Virus record (IMG/VR): IMGVR_UViG_3300040960_000486 | Coordinates: 1 to 25,707 of that record | Source: a virus | Strand: one strand, 5' to 3' | Length of the DNA stretch: 25,707 bases | Shown: positions 21,240 to 25,707 of the stretch, one piece after another | Layout of the letters: each line of letters starts with the position of its first letter | Numbering within the stretch: the stretch's first letter is position 1 | Program-made: the position numbers and the translations under genes | Notes under the pieces: model-generated | What the model saw: the letters and a program-made list of their open reading frames with translations, nothing else | Told to the model about the DNA's origin: nothing | Databases searched by the model: none

Positions 21240-22418
21240 TTACGCCAAGCGAGACTTCATGCGAAGCCGCCGTGCCGCTTGGGATTTCTTTTGCTCCTCA
21301 CGATATTGCTGCAAGGAACGCAAACCAATCTCTGTGCCATCATACGCAGGTGTGGTGACGATTGATACATCATAAAGCTGTAGGTCTTGAATACTACGCT
21401 TCGGCATATCGCCGCTGTCATCCCATTCCTGACGGGTCGGGATAAACGCAAACGACATCTTGTCCAGATCACCGCGCCGCATCTTTGGCACAATCGCGCG
21501 CACATCTGGGTCAGTCGGATCAAGTTCGCTTTCAATGTATAGACCGCGATCATCTTGCGTCAGGCGCAACGTGCCAGAGCGAGTGCGGGCCAGTGGCAAG
21601 CCATCATGATTGACCAAGAACACAACGTCATCACCGCGCTCAAGTGCAGATGCAAACGCGCCCGCCTCAATCACCTCAGTGAACATACCGCCAATGTTTG
21701 TCTCTTGACCAAACACAGCAGCATAGCCTGACACGCGGATCGGGCCATCATCTTCTTCACGAATTTCAACAGGCTCACTCAAAGCCCGAATTTCAGCATT
21801 TGCCATCTGTGCCTCCAATGTCTGCGGCAAAGATACCACACTTGAACGCTCATCGTCCACAGGTGCAGCAGGTTCAAACAAAAGTGGCTCAAAGTCATTG
21901 CGATCAAGCCATTCCAAAGCCTGTTCTTCAGTGAAAAATTCCACCTTAAAGCGGATGCTCTGGATGTCAGCAGCACCATCCTTGATGCCATAAATGAAAT
22001 CAACGCCCTGACCGCCCTCATCATTGCGCCTGCGAAAGCTGTCAAATTCTAGCGGATCACGAATGCGTGCTGCGTGTTCACCCTCATATGGGCGTGTCTC
22101 TGCGCGCTCATCATCTTCTTGCTCAAGGATGCGTGCCGCCCATGACTGACCAGCATCACCACCCCAAAGCGCCCACGCGATGCGACCATTGCTTGGGTAT
22201 CCATCCTGATCTGGATAAAAGCCTTCGCCCTCTTTATCGACCTCATGTCGCGCAAAGTAACTATTCATGCGGCGCACAGTATCCATCGAAAGATCGCGGC
22301 GATTGGCAATGTCACGCGCACGTGCGATACCGACCTCAGTGCCGCCACGGCCAAACTCACGCCGCCAAGCAAGGCCTCGCTCCGCTTCTTCTACCATGCC
22401 ATCATTAGGTGTTGGCAT
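21240..22418 (-). CDS. Prohead protease with N-terminal extension
   Basis: ATG 22418 is chosen because AGGGG lies 6-7 bases upstream; a longer frame opens at 22460. With this start the protein has 392 residues. The C-terminal half is an HK97-type (U35) prohead protease: EDDGPIRVSGYAAVFGQET, VFLVNHDGLPLARTRSGTLR with the likely catalytic His 271, MSFAFIPTRQEW with Ser 322, and LYDVSIVTTPAYDGTEIGLR. The first about 100 residues hold an extra domain (VEEAERGLAWRREFGRGGTE, ARDIANRRDLSMDTVRRMNS, ARHEVDKEGEG, IAWALWGGDAGQSWAARI). Such a domain is known beside or fused to phage head genes and its function is unclear. It cleaves the capsid delta domain. It overlaps the portal gene by 14 bases. Confidence 0.87.
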   Translation of the reverse strand: MPTPNDGMVEEAERGLAWRREFGRGGTEVGIARARDIANRRDLSMDTVRRMNSYFARHEVDKEGEGFYPDQDGYPSNGRIAWALWGGDAGQSWAARILEQEDDERAETRPYEGEHAARIRDPLEFDSFRRRNDEGGQGVDFIYGIKDGAADIQSIRFKVEFFTEEQALEWLDRNDFEPLLFEPAAPVDDERSSVVSLPQTLEAQMANAEIRALSEPVEIREEDDGPIRVSGYAAVFGQETNIGGMFTEVIEAGAFASALERGDDVVFLVNHDGLPLARTRSGTLRLTQDDRGLYIESELDPTDPDVRAIVPKMRRGDLDKMSFAFIPTRQEWDDSGDMPKRSIQDLQLYDVSIVTTPAYDGTEIGLRSLQQYREEQKKSQAARRLRMKSRLA

Positions 22419-23634
22419 CAGGAACCCCTGCGCTTTGCATTGCGATTGGAACAGTCGCACCTTGGATCATCAACTGATCGCCTGCTGGTAGCGGCTCAAG
22501 GTTCTCAATGTCACGCACCTCATTCGGAGTGCGGATGCCGTTCTGGATTGACGTTGCGTGACCCTCCATGCGGGTCTTAAAGTCACCGCGCAGCAAGCCA
22601 TCCACGTTAAACTCAACATACTGATTTGCGCCACGCCCAAATAGCTTCAAGTTTAACTCTTGCTCAAACTGCTCAATCCACCGCTTCAACGTGTGCTTCA
22701 CAAAATGAAGGTCTTGCTGCTCGGTGTTGCTGTATGTGCCTTTGCTCAGGTCTTGCAAAAATACTGGGGGCAAGCTGTAGATGCGCGCGATTTGCTCAAT
22801 GCTGAACCGCTGCAACTCAAGCAACTGCATTTCATTTGGATTAAAACCAACAGGCTTCAACTCATGCCCCATTGGGATAGCCATGACAGGCTTGCCCTCA
22901 CGCGCCAGCTTCATCGTGGTGTTTGCAACATCACTTGATGCCCGCGCAGCAGCAGCGCCAGATTGGAATGGGCCTTGCAACGTCATTGGCGGGATACCGC
23001 CAGACTGGAATGCTTTAGAACCATACTTGGTTGCAGCAATCGCCAGACCAATCGCATCCTTGTTGGTCATGATAGGGCCGCGCACATCCAAATTGTTTGG
23101 CTTCATCATAAATGAAACATCAATCACCTCAGTGGATGCGTATTTGATGCCCTTGTAGGTATAAACTTTGACCAATTTGCGGCCTTCATACACATGATCC
23201 ACGCGCGTATGGTTAGGATCAAGCGGCCAAATGTTGACAATCTGACCGCTGGCATTGCGCTCAATGTAGCTTACGCAGCGACCGCCAGTGAAAACTTGGT
23301 CGAAAAGATACTTGCGCCACTCGAAAGATGACATCTCATCGTTAGTAATATTGCTCAAAATGCGCGGTAAAGTTCCATTTGTTACAAGAACTCGACCTTT
23401 TCTTGTGTTTCTGTAGATATTTAGCGGCAATCCAGCCAATGTGCCGCTCAAGAAGTTTACCGCAGACCAGATCGCAGGCACGCCCAAAGCGTTGTCGATA
23501 GTGACATTTATGCCAGCTTCGGACAAACCGCCGCCCCAACCCATGACCTGCAAGAAGTCCTCAGCAGATACGGGGGCGTTTGGATTTTCCAGATTGCGGG
23601 CCTCCATGTTGCGGAAGCTGTCAAAAATACCCAT
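22405..23634 (-). CDS. Portal protein (HK97 family)
   Basis: ATG 23634 is chosen over a GTG at 23640 because GGAA is at a workable 7-base distance only for the ATG. The 409-residue product has the HK97 portal layout: VTIDNALGVPAIWSAVNFLS, AGLPLNIYRNTRKGR, YLFDQVFTGGRCVSYIER, KYASTEVIDVSFMMKP, EMQLLELQRFSIEQIARIYS followed by LPPVFLQDLSKGTYSNTEQQ, and LLRGDFKTRMEGHATSIQNG with TPNEVRDIENLEPLPAGDQL near the end. It forms the dodecameric DNA gate at one capsid vertex. It is 44 bases downstream of the large terminase gene and precedes the protease. Confidence 0.93.
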   Translation of the reverse strand: MGIFDSFRNMEARNLENPNAPVSAEDFLQVMGWGGGLSEAGINVTIDNALGVPAIWSAVNFLSGTLAGLPLNIYRNTRKGRVLVTNGTLPRILSNITNDEMSSFEWRKYLFDQVFTGGRCVSYIERNASGQIVNIWPLDPNHTRVDHVYEGRKLVKVYTYKGIKYASTEVIDVSFMMKPNNLDVRGPIMTNKDAIGLAIAATKYGSKAFQSGGIPPMTLQGPFQSGAAAARASSDVANTTMKLAREGKPVMAIPMGHELKPVGFNPNEMQLLELQRFSIEQIARIYSLPPVFLQDLSKGTYSNTEQQDLHFVKHTLKRWIEQFEQELNLKLFGRGANQYVEFNVDGLLRGDFKTRMEGHATSIQNGIRTPNEVRDIENLEPLPAGDQLMIQGATVPIAMQSAGVPDANT

Positions 23635-23678
23635 TGTCACTTTCCATGTGCGCGGTTTCTTCGGAATATATACTAGAT

Positions 23679-25184
23679 TTAGTCAAGCGTAAAGTTAGGG
23701 TCATCCCAAGCCGAAACAATCGTTTCTTCAAAAGCCGCAACACCAAGCGCCATAGCCAGTGCAACTAGCCCGTCAATTCTACCTACTGATCTGGCTTTGG
23801 TCAATTTTCTATTGCCCGCTGGGTCACGTTCCGCAACAGCATTTGCCGCGCACATATTCAAAATAGGATTATTGCCGTGGCATATCTTCTTGTCTGCCAC
23901 CAGACGTTCTAGCTTATCAACGGCAGGGGCCATGTCCTTGAAGCCCTGACCAAATGGCTGCAAACTTACAATGCAACCCATCGCATCCAATTCTTTTGTA
24001 AACTCATTGATGCGCCATCTGTCGTATGCCAGCAACTCAATCTGATATTCAGCCGATGCCTCTGCAACGCACTGCGCAACCACTGTGGGTGAAATCACTG
24101 GCCCGTCAATCAAAGTCAAATATCCTTGATCTGCCCATATGTCGTATGGGATTTTGTCGGTCTTTGACTTTTCCCTGATGCCATCGGCTGGAAGGAAGAA
24201 GTGAGACTTGATGTGATATTTTCCATCAATCGGGAACGCCATCACAAACGCAGTCAAGTCGCGGCTGGCTGACAGGTCAAGCCCAGCATAGCACAATGAC
24301 CCAGAAGGTATCTCTGGTTGCGCACTGTTTGCCTCCCACTCAGCACGGCTCAAGAATGGGCTTGTCGCCTCAATGCGCTGGTTGAGATACAACCATCGGA
24401 AGCTGTTTTCTTTCGCAGGCAATCGCGCGGCCTGCTTTGCAAAATCCTCAATATCGGTCAGGCTTCGGAACTCACCAAGCGCAGGGTTTGCAGCTTTCCA
24501 CGCTTTCTTGTCCATGACATCGCAGCCCTCTGGCGCTGTATATACATGGCTGACAATTCGCCTGTCTTTCGCATTCGCAGCATCGTCTAGCCAGATGCTG
24601 AACAGATCGCCATCGGTCGCAGCCTGCGTGCTGATCGCAATCAACAATGGATCATCGTGTGCGCCCTGCGCGGTTTCAATCGCCTCAATGAAGCCATCCT
24701 GTTGGCCGCGCACCTGACCGACTTCATCCAAGATTGCCAAGACAGGTGACAGCCCGTGCGCAGTGCCAGCCTCCGCAGATATAGCCTTGTATTCCACATT
24801 CATCGTCAGGCCAATCAGAGATTTCTGCGATGGCACGATGCGGATGATCTTGCTCAACGCAGGCGAAAGTCTGACCATCTTTTCAGCCAACTTAAACACA
24901 AGCGATGCCTGATCGCGGCTGCGTGCGCCACTGATGATCTGGCTATTCAGTCTCGCCTCTGGCCCAACAATGTGAGCAAGCAAGATGCCAGCGATCAGGG
25001 CTGACTTGCCGTTCTTTCGCGCCACGCTCAGATATGCCCGACTTGTGCCTTTCGGATTGTCGTAAATATCCAAGATAAATTTGCGCTGAAACTGCATCAG
25101 CTTAATCGGCTGACCGACTAGCTTGCCCTCTGGGACAAGGCAGAACTCCTCAATGAATTGGCAAACTCTCTCGCCGCGTGACAT
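23679..25184 (-). CDS. Terminase large subunit
   Basis: The 501-residue protein is of the HK97-type Terminase_1 family. The N-terminal ATPase has SVARKNGKSALIA as Walker A (residues 53-65), PVLAILDEVGQ as Walker B with D153/E154, and LLIAISTQA as the coupling motif (about 180-188). The C-terminal nuclease has LCYAGLDLSASRDLTAFVMA with its first acidic residue, ELLAYDRWRI, and a last acidic residue in SVGRIDGLVALAMAL. It cuts and pumps DNA into the prohead. ATG 25184 overlaps the stop of the small terminase gene. Confidence 0.95.
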   Translation of the reverse strand: MSRGERVCQFIEEFCLVPEGKLVGQPIKLMQFQRKFILDIYDNPKGTSRAYLSVARKNGKSALIAGILLAHIVGPEARLNSQIISGARSRDQASLVFKLAEKMVRLSPALSKIIRIVPSQKSLIGLTMNVEYKAISAEAGTAHGLSPVLAILDEVGQVRGQQDGFIEAIETAQGAHDDPLLIAISTQAATDGDLFSIWLDDAANAKDRRIVSHVYTAPEGCDVMDKKAWKAANPALGEFRSLTDIEDFAKQAARLPAKENSFRWLYLNQRIEATSPFLSRAEWEANSAQPEIPSGSLCYAGLDLSASRDLTAFVMAFPIDGKYHIKSHFFLPADGIREKSKTDKIPYDIWADQGYLTLIDGPVISPTVVAQCVAEASAEYQIELLAYDRWRINEFTKELDAMGCIVSLQPFGQGFKDMAPAVDKLERLVADKKICHGNNPILNMCAANAVAERDPAGNRKLTKARSVGRIDGLVALAMALGVAAFEETIVSAWDDPNFTLD

Positions 25185-25660
25185 CAGTTTGGCCGTGCAA
25201 GCAAATCACTGTCTAGTGGGTTGTCCGCTTCGATGTCTTTCGCCTTCGATCTGCGGCTTGCAATATCCCGCGCATCGCCACCCTTCGCGCGCGCGTGTAA
25301 TGATAAACTACGGCGCATTGCAAGCACATCCCCACTCAACGATTTTTGAACGCGCAATCGTGGGTTCTCAACAGTTGTTCCATTTTGGCGCACAGAGATG
25401 TAACCCTCTTGCCGCAGCATCTGCTGTTCTGTGTTCAGATCAGCCATTGTTCTTGCCAGCATCGCAGCCAACTCAAGCTGGTGTGCAGTCCACTCAGCCC
25501 GTGCGAACTCATCAATCACGTTCACGAAAAAAGGCATATCCGCATCAGTCAGTGGAACATTGCTTGGCGGCTCAATTTGCTTTGTTGCCGCTGTCATGAC
25601 GCGCACCTGTTCTGAGGTGCTGTCAATCCTTGCACGTTTGTTGCTTTTCTTTTCGGACAT
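25184..25660 (-). CDS. Terminase small subunit
   Basis: The 158-residue protein has a polar, basic N-terminus, a helical core (LTDADMPFFVNVIDEFARAE, AHQLELAAMLARTMADLNTE), and a C-terminal region (VENPRLRVQKSLSGDVLAMR, RSLSLHARAKGG) in which NPxLxVxK followed by an RxLxL helix is typical of phage small terminases. It recognises phage DNA and loads the large subunit. Its place directly upstream of, and overlapping, TerL makes the assignment reasonable despite the limited sequence signature. GGAG lies 10 bases before the ATG, a slightly long spacing. The promoter of the late operon is not seen in the 47 bases to the right. Confidence 0.8.
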   Translation of the reverse strand: MSEKKSNKRARIDSTSEQVRVMTAATKQIEPPSNVPLTDADMPFFVNVIDEFARAEWTAHQLELAAMLARTMADLNTEQQMLRQEGYISVRQNGTTVENPRLRVQKSLSGDVLAMRRSLSLHARAKGGDARDIASRRSKAKDIEADNPLDSDLLARPN

Positions 25661-25707
25661 TTAACATCAACTCCAGATAAATTCTCGGGTTAGCAAAAAA
25701 AGATGAG

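Noticed and set aside
20616-21365. Long open frame (249 codons) on the + strand opposite the capsid gene
   Set aside because: It lies wholly antisense to the strong HK97 capsid and protease genes, has no convincing RBS, is Cys/Leu-rich like reverse-frame translations, and shows no recognisable domain.
1-25707. tRNA genes, insertion sequences, integrase or attachment site
   Set aside because: I saw no cloverleaf, transposase, recombinase or flanking direct repeat that would support any of these.

Overview
This window is part of a tailed-phage (or prophage) genome of the HK97-like siphovirus type, most likely from a phage of a marine alphaproteobacterium. The structural genes (terminase, portal, protease, HK97 capsid, gp6-like connector, gp10-like protein, tail terminator, TP901-1-like tail tube, short tape measure, GpJ-like tip) follow the order seen in rhodobacterial gene transfer agents and their phage relatives. 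The holin resembles the three-TM GTA holin family. The fibre proteins (LamG/SPRY/DUF7483-like protein, 23-residue repeat protein) are of types familiar from marine phages. The base composition looks moderate, which argues against a SAR11 host. I see no integrase, repressor, replication gene or tRNA here, so lifestyle cannot be decided.

Layout. Positions 1-3004 carry a rightward (+) cluster of small, tightly packed genes. It contains the tail of an upstream gene, an intrinsic terminator, a probable sigma70-type promoter, three UUCG-hairpin elements, about eight tiny proteins, a Cro-like/sigma-region-4 regulator, a winged-helix-like protein and a PD-(D/E)XK nuclease-like protein. Positions 2980-25660 carry one long leftward (-) late cluster. 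Read in its own direction from the right edge it runs: small terminase, large terminase, portal, prohead protease, major capsid protein, head completion genes, tail terminator, tail tube, frameshifted tail assembly chaperone, tape measure, distal tail/hub genes, GpJ-like tip protein, fibres and fibre chaperone, BppU-like protein, then a lysis cassette (two small membrane proteins, holin, M15 endolysin, two small proteins). The two clusters converge tail-to-tail at 2980-3004, where a terminator-like hairpin lies inside the end of the + strand gene.

How it works together. The + strand block looks like an early/regulatory block and its sigma-region-4-like protein is a natural candidate for switching on the late operon. 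The - strand block builds the capsid, packages DNA, builds a short tail and lyses the cell. The least routine signals are: (a) a -1 programmed frameshift in the tail chaperone that creates a 191-residue fusion invisible to simple ORF calling; (b) a 33-bp hairpin/RBS element repeated only upstream of the major capsid and major tail genes; (c) a 34-bp identical UUCG-hairpin/RBS cassette in the early region; and (d) an overlooked 43-residue double CxxCxGxG zinc-binding protein. Several starts were moved from the longest ORF to internal starts because of clear Shine-Dalgarno sequences.
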